Below are positions 9,701 to 17,746 of a stretch of DNA of 59,512 nt, one piece after another; the first letter of the stretch is position 1; every line of letters begins with the position of its first letter. The notes beneath the pieces are model-generated. The model did no database searches. It was not told the DNA's origin and was given only the letters and a program-made list of their open reading frames with translations. This DNA comes from CAYMWF01 sp964394085 [NCBI: uncultured Gemmatimonadota bacterium] (GTDB lineage Bacteria > GCA-2686955 > CAYMWF01): the NCBI GenBank assembly GCA_964394085.1, contig CAYMWF010000032.1, positions 1-59,512 of the forward strand, in the 5' to 3' direction. The translations under genes were made by a program, and so were the position numbers.

Positions 9701-10490
9701 GAAACCTGTCTTCCCGGTCTTTCTCGAGGAGTCTCAGCACTATCCGTTCGAGCCATCCGGGGATGCGTTTATTGAAGCTTCTTGGCGAAGGAGGCAGATC
9801 GTTTATTTGCTGAAGCATGGTTCCCAGAGTTGTTTCACCGATAAAAGGCAACCGACCGGTTATCAATTCAAATACGGTGATGCCAAGCGAATAGAGATCG
9901 CTTCTTGGGTCGGGAGCGAGTCCGCGGAGCAACTCGGGCGGCATGTAGGGTATGGAGCCTATCAGCTCTCCGCTTTCCGTCAGTATTTCAGCTCCGGGAT
10001 CCATCGAAAAGGCGAGTCCGAAATCGGTCAGTTTCACGAGCCGATTCCGATCTTCTGAAACCAGGATGTTCGAGGGTTTTATATCACGATGGATTACCCC
10101 GCTGGCATGAATGTAAGAAAGAGCACCGAGTGTCTGTTCGAAGATTCCGGCGATTGCTGCTGGTTGTTTCGAATAATTGCCGTTGATGGAGGATAGAGGT
10201 TTTCCAGGGATATATTCCATGATCAGATAGGCATCCTGGTCATGGATCAGAAAATCGAACACCTTCACCAGGCCGGGATGGTCCAGATCGCGAAGCAGGG
10301 AGAATTCCCGTTGAAGACGTTGAATGGCTGTGGAATGCAGCCGTTGGAAGAGTTTTTTCACGGCTACGACATCGGGAAGAGGAACAACGCCATCCCGATC
10401 GTGTAAAGAGTCGTGGACACGGCACAGATAAACTTCACCCATGCCTCCGCTTCCAAGTTTCTTTATGGAAGTGTATCTCCCAGGTATCAC
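6756..10490 (-). CDS. Ser/Thr protein kinase - STAND-like ATPase - TPR protein
   Basis: The 1,244-residue protein has three parts. A Hanks-type kinase covers about residues 1-270, with glycine loop GSGGMGEVY at 13-21, VAVK with Lys45, HRD at 134-136 and DFG at 156-158; all catalytic residues are present. An AAA/STAND-type ATPase follows, with Walker A SGRPGVGKS near residue 335 and a Walker B stretch LVIILDN. About 500 residues of tetratricopeptide repeats fill the C-terminal half (phrases such as YNNLAEILIDQGRF). The architecture resembles PknK and related one-protein signalling switches. The start is GTG at 10490, preceded by GGGGAA. It lies 38 bases after the methyltransferase gene and upstream of the sigma54 activator, which is the obvious candidate partner. 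No transmembrane segment is evident. Confidence 0.92.
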   Translation of the reverse strand: MIPGRYTSIKKLGSGGMGEVYLCRVHDSLHDRDGVVPLPDVVAVKKLFQRLHSTAIQRLQREFSLLRDLDHPGLVKVFDFLIHDQDAYLIMEYIPGKPLSSINGNYSKQPAAIAGIFEQTLGALSYIHASGVIHRDIKPSNILVSEDRNRLVKLTDFGLAFSMDPGAEILTESGELIGSIPYMPPELLRGLAPDPRSDLYSLGITVFELITGRLPFIGETTLGTMLQQINDLPPSPRSFNKRIPGWLERIVLRLLEKDREDRFQSANDVREAIRSKESAPATSRREKPITDQSPDMGGLLFPSGPFAGRSLELKHLENMFEGVLGGMGQGILLSGRPGVGKSRLVKEFRRKATQRRCLVFSSAETSYRFSPFGAFEPIVSRIANQPGIIDERDDRLTNLCRAFKQSILPEEETSAFEAVGDFIEGTGERMPLVIILDNVSLEDTGTLDLFLFLLQRLADSRILILLLTRDEPSDFGKSLDRFRIENNFGQLVVDDLDSESMFEMVGRTLGVPDMPRGFLLDLYKLTKGNPLLVRETLDLLVQEKKIVRAGKKWELREPETLKLLPIREMMRIKLAGLTTRLLETIRICAVAGRRCDINLIAEYLGDGSEVEQLIEQLVAHRILHYEGADELEAVAFLSSSVRELVYETMPDNLRIRIHGEIARIISTGREPSRAGIAAYHYIKAGEDILAVEQLVESSALAESLKSYELAISTLTTALELTGKFQEQKKPEIVEQTFWLHARRGGFLSKRGRLDEGLIDFENAKTHAESGARKDLVAIALNLIGNTLRLLTKHDEALKMLLEALRLNKELGNTNGIYYNLHNLGLTHLGMGQISESRRVFSEMAEVSQRNKNAEMRAVAYNSLGMLSKREGNLEEAEGFYGKALKLRIASGQTQMAGIVCNNRALILRELANIREAEAEYRKSIALLLEAGSRAEEAFVYNNLAEILIDQGRFITAGEYIERAELTASRYRDVGTESEAARNAGLLAIYRGRFGEAVEKIRKAGELAALSGLAERIGMAKTAAIRLTAALEDSYPKPEEILASGTGAAEFYDLKREIVELTSRSMVFHGLDGWQDMLEKVLKNETPFWRIKFGFILGELLYRTEEKTAAASILQKVYNEASSAELRPLADICFLLLYKEGSGLKDDLAKLREILDRNLDEGAFGVAAYAALPVIESAQKSEALSTARRMIEVILDSIRSTPFPLRHRLLGSGWRREVTMKLSGINDPYIIRGFEEIRNLTSQPA

Positions 10491-10528
10491 GGTTTTATTT
10501 TCCCCGCGTCAGAAAAATACCCTTTGGA

Positions 10529-11542
10529 TTATAAGATTTTGGCAGACTCTGTTTTTCTGGCATATAAAGTCATCCCCGCCCCGTTTCCGGCAAGCGCATA
10601 TGCCACGGCAATGGGTAGCTCAGGGATTAATAGAGCCCCCAGCAGAGGAAGGTTTCTAAGTGCGTCACCGCGGCCGGATAGGCCCAGTTTTTCGAAATAT
10701 TTGCTTACCAGGAGCAACGGCGGCGCTGCCCGGAATTCGAGCTTGTCAATCAGAAAGCCGGCGTTTTCCAGCATACCCGTGAGGCTGCTGCGGGTAAAAT
10801 TATACAAGTGCATCGGTGTAAAGAGGCCGATCCATCTATCCTCGAGTTTTCGGACTACCGGATTGTCATAGTTTGGCACTTCCAGGATAAGTACCCCGTC
10901 CGGTCTCAGCAATGAGGCTGTATTTTTTATAATTGCAGCGGGCCTGTGCGTATGTTCGAGAACATGCCACATGGTGATGAGATCGAAGGATTCCGTTGAG
11001 AACGGAGCCTCTGTCAGGTTGCCCTGAATCACGGGATATCTCGAATTGGCTTTCGAATACAAGCAGGCGTCAAACGACACGTCCATTCCGAATACACTTG
11101 ATCCGTGGATATTCCTGATCTCTTCAAGGAAGGTTCCCATTCCAGATCCGGCATCCAATACGCGGCTTTTCGAAGATAATTCGACAAAACGGGAGATGCC
11201 CTTCACTTGCTGCTTTCTGACAAACCGTTCGAGCCTGAGAACATTCTTTTTCCGGCGCTTGATTGTTTTTTCGCCGAACTCCGCCTGATGAAACGGGAAA
11301 TTGAACTCTGCCGTGTAATATTCGGCCAGGAGTTCTGTAGAAGGCAGCGGATTGATCATAACAACTCCGCAATCCCGACATTCGACATATCTGAAACGTC
11401 TATCTTTCCGGAACAATCTGTCAACTGCATGAAACAGCACCTTGAAATTCGCACCACCGCAAACCCCGCACGGATCCGGTTGCCGGTTTGGAGCACCGTG
11501 CCCGGCTGAGGGAATATCTAACCGATCGCTGCCTGTGGTCAT
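10529..11542 (-). CDS. Class I SAM-dependent methyltransferase with zinc-ribbon N-terminus
   Basis: The 337-residue protein starts with a four-cysteine ribbon (CGVCGG about 20 residues in, then CRDCG). A Rossmann methyltransferase follows, with the SAM motif VLDAGSGMGTF and a later WHVLEHT motif. This is the Methyltransf_23 type that often acts on sugars, lipids or quinones. A TTG at 11602 opens the same frame, but I prefer the ATG at 11542. That ATG has AGGACAG nine bases upstream, and the region before it holds a separate 19-codon reading frame. A hydrophobic stretch near the C-terminus (PLLGALLIPELPIAVAYALAG) suggests membrane contact. It is the first full gene of the leftward signalling block. 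Confidence 0.82.
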   Translation of the reverse strand: MTTGSDRLDIPSAGHGAPNRQPDPCGVCGGANFKVLFHAVDRLFRKDRRFRYVECRDCGVVMINPLPSTELLAEYYTAEFNFPFHQAEFGEKTIKRRKKNVLRLERFVRKQQVKGISRFVELSSKSRVLDAGSGMGTFLEEIRNIHGSSVFGMDVSFDACLYSKANSRYPVIQGNLTEAPFSTESFDLITMWHVLEHTHRPAAIIKNTASLLRPDGVLILEVPNYDNPVVRKLEDRWIGLFTPMHLYNFTRSSLTGMLENAGFLIDKLEFRAAPPLLLVSKYFEKLGLSGRGDALRNLPLLGALLIPELPIAVAYALAGNGAGMTLYARKTESAKIL

Positions 11543-11553
11543 TCGCTGCTGTC

Positions 11554-11613
11554 CTAGTCTGAATAAACCCGCATAATCATACGGCTCCTGGAGGGTAGAC
11601 AAGGTTTACTCAT
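11554..11613 (-). CDS. Possible 19-residue upstream reading frame (leader peptide)
   Basis: ATG at 11613 is preceded by a strong GAGGAGG Shine-Dalgarno, far better than that of the methyltransferase. The frame ends with TAG at 11554-11556, eleven bases before the methyltransferase ATG, and the stop overlaps the AGGACAG site of that gene. The encoded peptide is basic (MSKPCLPSRSRMIMRVYSD). This arrangement fits translational coupling or a leader; a sequencing frameshift at the 5' end of the methyltransferase gene is the main alternative. Confidence 0.4.
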   Translation of the reverse strand: MSKPCLPSRSRMIMRVYSD

Positions 11614-11689
11614 GAATCCTCCTCACCCTCGGTTCACTCGATAATGGCGTCGGAGCCGGCGCATCCTCGGTTCCGGAATCCGGGATAGT

Positions 11690-11695
11690 ATTATA
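11690..11695 (-). promoter_or_regulatory. Possible -10 box before the methyltransferase unit
   Basis: A perfect TATAAT on the minus strand, 77 bases upstream of the 19-codon leader. The -35 region at 17-18 bases is poor (TCGTGA at best), so support rests on the -10 alone. Confidence 0.3.
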
Positions 11696-11891
11696 AAGCA
11701 CGGATGGCCCGGCTCACGAGGAGTGCCCGACGGAGAATCTTTCTGCTTACTGTTTGATTTGTATCATATTCGGACCTGTTCTTCCATTCGATTCGGGCTG
11801 GTTCGAGAATGGAGTTTGCCGTTCCGGGAAATCCGTGTTAAATTTTTTCTTTGCTGCGGATAGTGCTGTGTGTAACAACCGGAGAGAGTAG

Positions 11892-14105
11892 ATGATAATG
11901 GCAAGACTGATAGTTTTTTTATTTATTGCGATATTCGCGAATAATGCAGTAAGCGGGACAGGGGAGATCGCGGCGGAACTGGAGTTCGATATCACATACG
12001 ATGAGGTTGTCGCCAGGACCTCCCCGGCCGAAAGCACCTGGTTTCCCAAACGAACATACTTGAGTGAGCTTGATGCTGCAGACAAAGCGAAAATGCTGGG
12101 TCTAAGACTTCCCCGGGGGAAAGATATTCGCAAGATAATTTACAATCCTGACGCGGATCGCAGGGACGATCTCCCGGAGAAGTTCGATTGGCGGAAGTTC
12201 CGCGGGGTAACCAAGGTGCAATCTCAAGGCTCCTGCGGCAGCTGCTGGGCTTTCTGTGCCATGGGGGCATGGGAGAGTCAAATCTACATATATGACGGAA
12301 TTGAATATGACCTCTCGGAACAGCAGGTCCTCTCATGCAACCTTCGCGGTGAAGGATGCAACGGCGGCTGGATGGAAACCGCATATGAGGTTTTTATGGA
12401 TCCCGGCTCGCTTCTGGAGTCGGATATGCCGTACAAGGCGAGAGACGGTATTCCGTGCATCCAGGATCAGTTTGAAAAAGTAGCGGTGCTTGACGGGTGG
12501 GTTGACCTACCTTGGGATGTGAACCGGCTGAAAGAGGAGATACTCGTCGCACCTGTCGCAGTGGCAATGACGGTTTATGGAGATTTTTTCAGCTACGGAG
12601 GAGGATGTTACGAGAATCCCGGGTCGAGCGGCGTCAATCATGGGGTTCTTCTCGTCGGGTGGGATGATACCATGTGCGACGGTGAAGGTGCCTGGATCGC
12701 AAAAAACTCGTGGGGATCATCCTGGGGTCTTGAAGGATTCTTCTACATAAAATTCGGTAGTTGTTATATCGGGATTGAAGGCGATGCGCTTCAATATTCA
12801 CCCGAGCTCCAGGGTAACCTGTTTCCACTGGATCTTGTGATAGACGATTCTTTGAACGGAAATGGAAATGGACGACCGGACAATGGAGAAACGGTTCAGT
12901 TGTGGGGTGATTTCATCAACGTGGGGCTTGATGCCACGGGCATCATAGCACATCTGGAAACGGATGCCGCCGGGATCAATATCGAAGTACCTCAAGTAGT
13001 ACTGGGCGACCTCAACCACCTGGATTCACTCGAGGCATTCGATGCGAAATTCCATTTTTCGGTTGCGGATACTTTCTCCGCCAGGAATGTGGCATTCCGT
13101 ATCAGTTTCACGTCGGATGCCGGATATGCGGGGGGTGAGGAATTTACACTGCTTATCGGCAGACCTGAGATCCTTCTCTATCTGGATCACACCACGGAAA
13201 CCGTGCAAAAATATTATGAAACAGATCTGAACGCAGGGATCGGCAGATCTTTTGAATTATGGAACGAAGAAACAGATGGATCCATCGATGGTGAAGAATT
13301 ATCTCTATATAAAACCGTGCTTTGGATTACGGCGGAGGCGGAGAATGCATTCGCGGCGGATACCGGAGCCGTCGCCGCGTATCTGGATAGCGGGGGAGGA
13401 TTGTTTCTTGTCGGGCAGAATATAGGTGAGGAGATAGGTGAAACCGATTTCTACGGTAATTACTTAAAATCTATGCACGTTATGGATGACACTGATGAAT
13501 ATGCTATTGTGGGTGTAGAAAGCGAGCTTCTTGGAGATGGTTTCATCCTCGCAACATCGGGAGGTGGAGGGGCCAATAACTGCTCATCTCCGAGCGCTGT
13601 CTCCCCGGTGGGCGGTTCCGTGACCTCCTTCGAATTCGGAAATATTCAAGAGGCGGCGGCAATACGCTATGACGGCGCTTATCGCCTTGTGTATTTCGCA
13701 ACAAGCTTTGAAGCGATAAATGATTCCGTCCAGCGACGTGCTCTTCTCAGGAGAATCATGGATTTTCTCGGATCACCGTCGGGCGCCGATTCCTCAGAAG
13801 ACAATGTTCCCTCTGCAACTTCAGCCCTTTCGATGACAGCATCTCCTAATCCCTTCAATCCTGTAAGCAGTATCAAGTATACAGTCCCTTCCGGGGCGGG
13901 TGAAAGACCCGTGACGATGATTATCTACGATATTTCGGGTAAAAGCGTGCGGAAGTTGGTCGATGGCGAGTTATCGGGTGGTACATATACAGTAACCTGG
14001 GATGGAACAACCAACACCGGCGGCTCGGCTGCGAGCGGGGTATATATCTGCAGGTTGGCAGCGGGTTCTGCTGTTGAAACGTTGCACCTGGTGCTTCTTA
14101 AATAG
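11892..14105 (+). CDS. Secreted papain-family (C1A) cysteine protease with C-terminal sorting domain
   Basis: The 737-residue protein has a signal peptide, a short propeptide and a papain-type domain with the whole catalytic set. Cys118 is in GSCGSCW, His250 in VNHGVLLVGW and Asn272 in AKNSWGSSWG. A middle section of beta-rich and GATase-like appearance (residues about 300-640) follows. The last 90 residues form a FlgD-like sorting domain (SPNPFNP, IYDISGKSV, ASGVYICRL, ending LLK), which in FCB bacteria directs proteins through type IX-like secretion. It is therefore probably released or attached at the cell surface and digests extracellular protein. The start is ATG with GGAGAGAG upstream; the ATG two codons later is equally possible. 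It is transcribed divergently from the methyltransferase block. Confidence 0.93.
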   Translation: MIMARLIVFLFIAIFANNAVSGTGEIAAELEFDITYDEVVARTSPAESTWFPKRTYLSELDAADKAKMLGLRLPRGKDIRKIIYNPDADRRDDLPEKFDWRKFRGVTKVQSQGSCGSCWAFCAMGAWESQIYIYDGIEYDLSEQQVLSCNLRGEGCNGGWMETAYEVFMDPGSLLESDMPYKARDGIPCIQDQFEKVAVLDGWVDLPWDVNRLKEEILVAPVAVAMTVYGDFFSYGGGCYENPGSSGVNHGVLLVGWDDTMCDGEGAWIAKNSWGSSWGLEGFFYIKFGSCYIGIEGDALQYSPELQGNLFPLDLVIDDSLNGNGNGRPDNGETVQLWGDFINVGLDATGIIAHLETDAAGINIEVPQVVLGDLNHLDSLEAFDAKFHFSVADTFSARNVAFRISFTSDAGYAGGEEFTLLIGRPEILLYLDHTTETVQKYYETDLNAGIGRSFELWNEETDGSIDGEELSLYKTVLWITAEAENAFAADTGAVAAYLDSGGGLFLVGQNIGEEIGETDFYGNYLKSMHVMDDTDEYAIVGVESELLGDGFILATSGGGGANNCSSPSAVSPVGGSVTSFEFGNIQEAAAIRYDGAYRLVYFATSFEAINDSVQRRALLRRIMDFLGSPSGADSSEDNVPSATSALSMTASPNPFNPVSSIKYTVPSGAGERPVTMIIYDISGKSVRKLVDGELSGGTYTVTWDGTTNTGGSAASGVYICRLAAGSAVETLHLVLLK

Positions 14106-14133
14106 TCGATAAAACCCGAAGGTTCAGCGCCGG

Positions 14134-14334
14134 TTACCCCCGCCAGGCTTCTTCTTCATCAGGCTTTTCGGGATTATCCGGGTCTCCCCATTCCATCTCC
14201 GGGAGACTTGACCTCCATTCTTCATCGGTTCCATCATCCTCCATGTATCGGCGTTTCCGGGAAAGTACCCGGATCGACACAATTAAAGCGAGGGCCCCCA
14301 GGGCCAAAAATATCAGAAGGTCGAAATCCAGCAT
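14134..14334 (-). CDS. Small single-pass membrane protein with acidic tail
   Basis: The 66-residue product has one transmembrane helix at residues 4-24 (LLIFLALGALALIVSIRVL), a basic RKRR stop-transfer patch, and an acidic C-terminal half rich in Asp, Glu and Pro. The family is unknown. An AGGAG Shine-Dalgarno at good spacing supports translation. It converges on the cysteine protease with a 28-base gap, and I cannot infer a role. Confidence 0.6.
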   Translation of the reverse strand: MLDFDLLIFLALGALALIVSIRVLSRKRRYMEDDGTDEEWRSSLPEMEWGDPDNPEKPDEEEAWRG

Positions 14335-14390
14335 TCCACGAATCTCCTTTCTCTTCCCCTCAAGGTGGGTGAAGTTGCGCTTCAGGTTTC

Positions 14391-14407
14391 ACGTTCAGCT
14401 TGAACGT
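14391..14407. repeat. Operator-like inverted repeat
   Basis: ACGTTCA (14391-14397), a 3-base centre and TGAACGT (14401-14407) form a perfect 7-3-7 inverted repeat. It lies in the 152-base divergent gap between the small membrane protein and the GT-C-like gene. The geometry fits a dimeric regulator site. Confidence 0.35.
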
Positions 14408-14486
14408 TTCATTGTGAAGGCATATGTTTGTGCCGGATGCATCGTAAACGGCGGCGACGCTGATTGCGAAATTATGCAAAATTAAG

Positions 14487-16673
14487 ATGAGCCCTTCAGG
14501 TGCCTTTCCACCTGTAAGAGACCGTCAGAGCGACCCGATGACCGTGTTGATTTCTAGAAAACTTCCTCTCCTGATTCTCTTTCTGATATTGATTTCCGGC
14601 CGGAGCTGGCAAGGCAGTGTTCCGGCGGGCGCATTGAGTGTACTCCTTCTACTGTTCCTTGCGTTGCGAACATCAAAGCACCCGGGTTACAATCCTCAAC
14701 ATAATCAAGTAATCTCTAGTCGGATCACGCAAAAGTATCTATCTACGGCACCGGTCGTGGCAATCGTCTCGATATTCTTGTATTGGCCATTTTTTTCAAA
14801 AGAATGGATGCTTCTTGATGATTGGGAGTGGTTGTCAATTGCCAACGGATTTGTAAGGCAGTGGACACATGAATATCACCGGGTGCTTTTAGCAAGGTGG
14901 TTTAATTTCCTTGATCCGCATAATTACACGCGGGTAATCAGTGTTTTCACACTTATGGCAGATATCTTTGTCTGGAAGGACAATCTTGCGGGATATCATT
15001 TGACCAATATCCTGATTCACATATCAAATTCGATCTTATGCGGGATTTTGGTCCTGTTTCTTACATCTCGACCTGCCTTCGCTTTTGTTGCGGGAATAAC
15101 CGCTGCGATTAACCCTATTGTATTCATGTCCGTCGCTGAAATCAACGGAAGGGGTGATCTGGTCTGCACCTTTTTCGGATTGGCATCGCTTATCTGTTAT
15201 CTGGTCAGCATGAGGAACACCTTAAAAACGGGAATAATCTGGTACTGTCTTGCATTTATCTGTGCCACGTTCGCTCTCTGGAGCAAGGAGATGGCTCTGG
15301 CACTGCCCGGAGTCATTCTGTGCCTGGAACTTTTCTTTGGAGGAAGAAGAAGACCGGGTCTGATAATACTTCGACTGGCGCCGTTTGTGTTCCTGAGTGT
15401 CATAAAACTATCCAATCTGTCAGGGCTTCCACAGGAGGGAATGACCCTGGAGGGGATGGTAGGCAGTTTCAAGACTTTTCTGATTTATACACCCCACAAT
15501 CTGCTGCTTCCCTTTTTGCCCAACGAATTCTCAGGCGAGCTCAGGGTACTGCTTTTAGCTATAATTGTGGCAGCATCATACGGCGCGGCAAGAATCAGAG
15601 GAAACCGGCTGCGACTGGCTGTATTCGGTATAATGTTCACAATCGCGTTCATGGTGCCGGTCTACAATTTTGTAACCCAGTCGGAGCTTGGTAACAGCCG
15701 TATATTCTATCTGGCGTCATTCGGGTGGGCACTGGTGATTGCTTCGATCTTATCGCCTGATCCACGGAACAGCGGTAAGATAAGCAAATTCGATCTGGCC
15801 CTGGTGATTGGGTTCTGGCTAATTCTTGCGCGGGTGAATCTCCTTTTTTCATCCGCCATCCTGCCTCAGCCGGATTACTCGCTCGAATTGAGGACTGCAA
15901 TCAGGGGAATTCTAGAAAACCCGCCGTCTCAGCGGATCTTTTTATGCGGTGATGCGATTGATATGGACAGGGCGGAATTTTTTATGGAGCGTTATTCCTC
16001 TGAATCGAAAAATGATACCCGGTTTTTTCGATTCAGGGAACCGGGCCGGGGCAAGGAGATGCATTTGGAGGTTCTCGGCTCTTATCCGAGATATGACCGC
16101 GGAACTGTAAAATACATTCCCTTCTCGTTCTTCGCGAATTGTCCTGTGCTGTGGTGGGATGGCGTCTCACGTCAGTATCGAGAAGCCGGAAGTGCTCTTC
16201 TTTCAGCCATTCATCTTTCGGAAATTCTACCCGAAAATGAAATAATTCATCCTCTGATCGAAAACGATTTTCGGTGGCGTCTGGAAGATGAATTGATACT
16301 GCACCAGGCATGTTCGGAAGAACTGGAAAAGAAATTGTTGTATCGTATACTCCAAACCGACCCGGGCAGATTTCCAATCGAGCATGATATCACTCTCGAA
16401 TGGGAGATAAATCTTGGTAAAGAAGTCCTGCTGGAAGAAAAACCGTTCATGATCGACATAGTAATTCCGCCAAGGGTGGCTCCATCGGAAAGGGATTTCT
16501 TTATCCTGCCCAAGCCGATACATGGGACGAAAAGATGGCAAGGGTCGATGCCGCTTCAGAACTACTTGTCGGGGAACGCTGAAATTGCAGGTGCACCTGT
16601 TATCATTCGATTCTGGCTCCCATCGGACTTAAAACCTGTATCGGGCAGGATGGTTTTGAGGAGGTTTTCTTGA
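14487..16673 (+). CDS. GT-C-like polytopic membrane protein
   Basis: The 728-residue protein has about ten to twelve hydrophobic segments in its first 450 residues, then a soluble C-terminal part of about 270 residues. The first large loop carries an acidic LLDDWEWLS motif, and later lumenal-type phrases (AAINPIVFMSVAEINGRGDL, LWSKEMALALPG) resemble PMT/ArnT-type GT-C glycosyltransferases. Those enzymes use polyprenyl-phosphate sugars at the outer face of the membrane. The start is uncertain: ATG 14487 gives a 17-residue polar extension, and ATG 14538 gives a compact N-terminus just before the first helix; neither has a convincing ribosome binding site. Its stop overlaps the ATG of the radical SAM gene (TGATG), so the two are coupled and may act on one product. 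Confidence 0.7.
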   Translation: MSPSGAFPPVRDRQSDPMTVLISRKLPLLILFLILISGRSWQGSVPAGALSVLLLLFLALRTSKHPGYNPQHNQVISSRITQKYLSTAPVVAIVSIFLYWPFFSKEWMLLDDWEWLSIANGFVRQWTHEYHRVLLARWFNFLDPHNYTRVISVFTLMADIFVWKDNLAGYHLTNILIHISNSILCGILVLFLTSRPAFAFVAGITAAINPIVFMSVAEINGRGDLVCTFFGLASLICYLVSMRNTLKTGIIWYCLAFICATFALWSKEMALALPGVILCLELFFGGRRRPGLIILRLAPFVFLSVIKLSNLSGLPQEGMTLEGMVGSFKTFLIYTPHNLLLPFLPNEFSGELRVLLLAIIVAASYGAARIRGNRLRLAVFGIMFTIAFMVPVYNFVTQSELGNSRIFYLASFGWALVIASILSPDPRNSGKISKFDLALVIGFWLILARVNLLFSSAILPQPDYSLELRTAIRGILENPPSQRIFLCGDAIDMDRAEFFMERYSSESKNDTRFFRFREPGRGKEMHLEVLGSYPRYDRGTVKYIPFSFFANCPVLWWDGVSRQYREAGSALLSAIHLSEILPENEIIHPLIENDFRWRLEDELILHQACSEELEKKLLYRILQTDPGRFPIEHDITLEWEINLGKEVLLEEKPFMIDIVIPPRVAPSERDFFILPKPIHGTKRWQGSMPLQNYLSGNAEIAGAPVIIRFWLPSDLKPVSGRMVLRRFS

Positions 16674-17674
16674 TGGGTGTCTGGCTGACCGGTCTGAAAT
16701 TGATTCGTGCAGCGCGAACCGGCAGACTTCGGAAGCTGGATATTTGCGTTACGCACAAGTGCAATATGCGCTGTAAGACCTGCAGTGTCTGGCTTGAGGA
16801 TGGGGAAGTCGGCACGGGTGGCGAATTAACAGTAGAGAACTTCGAAGATTTTTTCAGAAAGCATCCTGATTGGATGTGGATCGGGTTTACGGGCGGAGAA
16901 CCTTTTCAACGGAACGATTTCGAGAAAATCGTTGAAGCGGCGGCGAGCCACTGTCCCGAGCTTCTTCTGGTATCGGTTGCAACAAATGGCTCCGCACCAG
17001 ACAGAACCGTCGAATTCGCTCGATGGTTTTCGAAAACATACCCACGAATCCTGCTGCAGCTTTCTGTGAGCATCGATGGGGAAGAACAGCTACATGATAA
17101 AATCAGAGGTAAATCCGGGACCTTCGCCGCTGCTGACAGGACATATAAACTCCTTCAGGATATGAAGTCCGATTTGCCGATGTTCAGGGTAACGGTTTCT
17201 TACACGATATCCGCCTTGAACGCCGGTAATTTATCTGGGTTTTCATCGATTACGGGACTGAAAACCGAAGAGATGCAGGTAGCTCCGGCGGCGATATCCT
17301 ATAGATACCGCCACACAGGAAAAGAAGCGATCGTTCCCCCCGATTCTTCACTCCAAAGGGATTTTCGGTGGCTGCTCGAAAGCTTGCCGCGCCGGCCTGG
17401 AAATGCGCTTAATTTGATGTTCGCCCGGGCTTACCTCGAACGGTTGAATGTACCTTGCCTGGCGGGGCGAGGGAGTTTCCACATGGAACCTGATGGTGGA
17501 ATATATCCCTGCATCCTTCTGGATGAGAAGATTGCCGATCACAGTACTTTCGAAACAGGGACACAATTCGAACCGTCAGCCGGCTGCATGTGTTATACTC
17601 CATGTGAAACATACCCGGCATTTCTTGCTGCTCCGAAGCGACTGCTCGCCAGGTTATTATTTTTCCAAGCTTGA
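16673..17674 (+). CDS. Radical SAM protein with SPASM-like C-terminus
   Basis: The 333-residue protein has the radical SAM cluster motif CxxxCxxC near residue 30 (CNMRCKTC) and the GGEP motif (FTGGEPF). Its C-terminal region carries five more cysteines in a SPASM-like setting (CLAG, PDGGIYPC, then CMCYTPC) that could hold an auxiliary Fe-S cluster. Such enzymes modify peptides or act as maturases; others act on lipid-linked sugars. The start is ATG 16673, because the stop of the preceding gene overlaps it and GAGGAGG lies 8-14 bases upstream; a TTG one codon earlier is not needed. Nothing resembling a short precursor peptide lies adjacent. A second radical SAM gene follows after 72 bases. Confidence 0.85.
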   Translation: MGVWLTGLKLIRAARTGRLRKLDICVTHKCNMRCKTCSVWLEDGEVGTGGELTVENFEDFFRKHPDWMWIGFTGGEPFQRNDFEKIVEAAASHCPELLLVSVATNGSAPDRTVEFARWFSKTYPRILLQLSVSIDGEEQLHDKIRGKSGTFAAADRTYKLLQDMKSDLPMFRVTVSYTISALNAGNLSGFSSITGLKTEEMQVAPAAISYRYRHTGKEAIVPPDSSLQRDFRWLLESLPRRPGNALNLMFARAYLERLNVPCLAGRGSFHMEPDGGIYPCILLDEKIADHSTFETGTQFEPSAGCMCYTPCETYPAFLAAPKRLLARLLFFQA

Positions 17675-17746
17675 GTCCGTCGTTTTCATTGACCAAATTG
17701 GTGCTTTGACCGATACTTCATCGCCTTAATCGATACGGGAGGCGAA

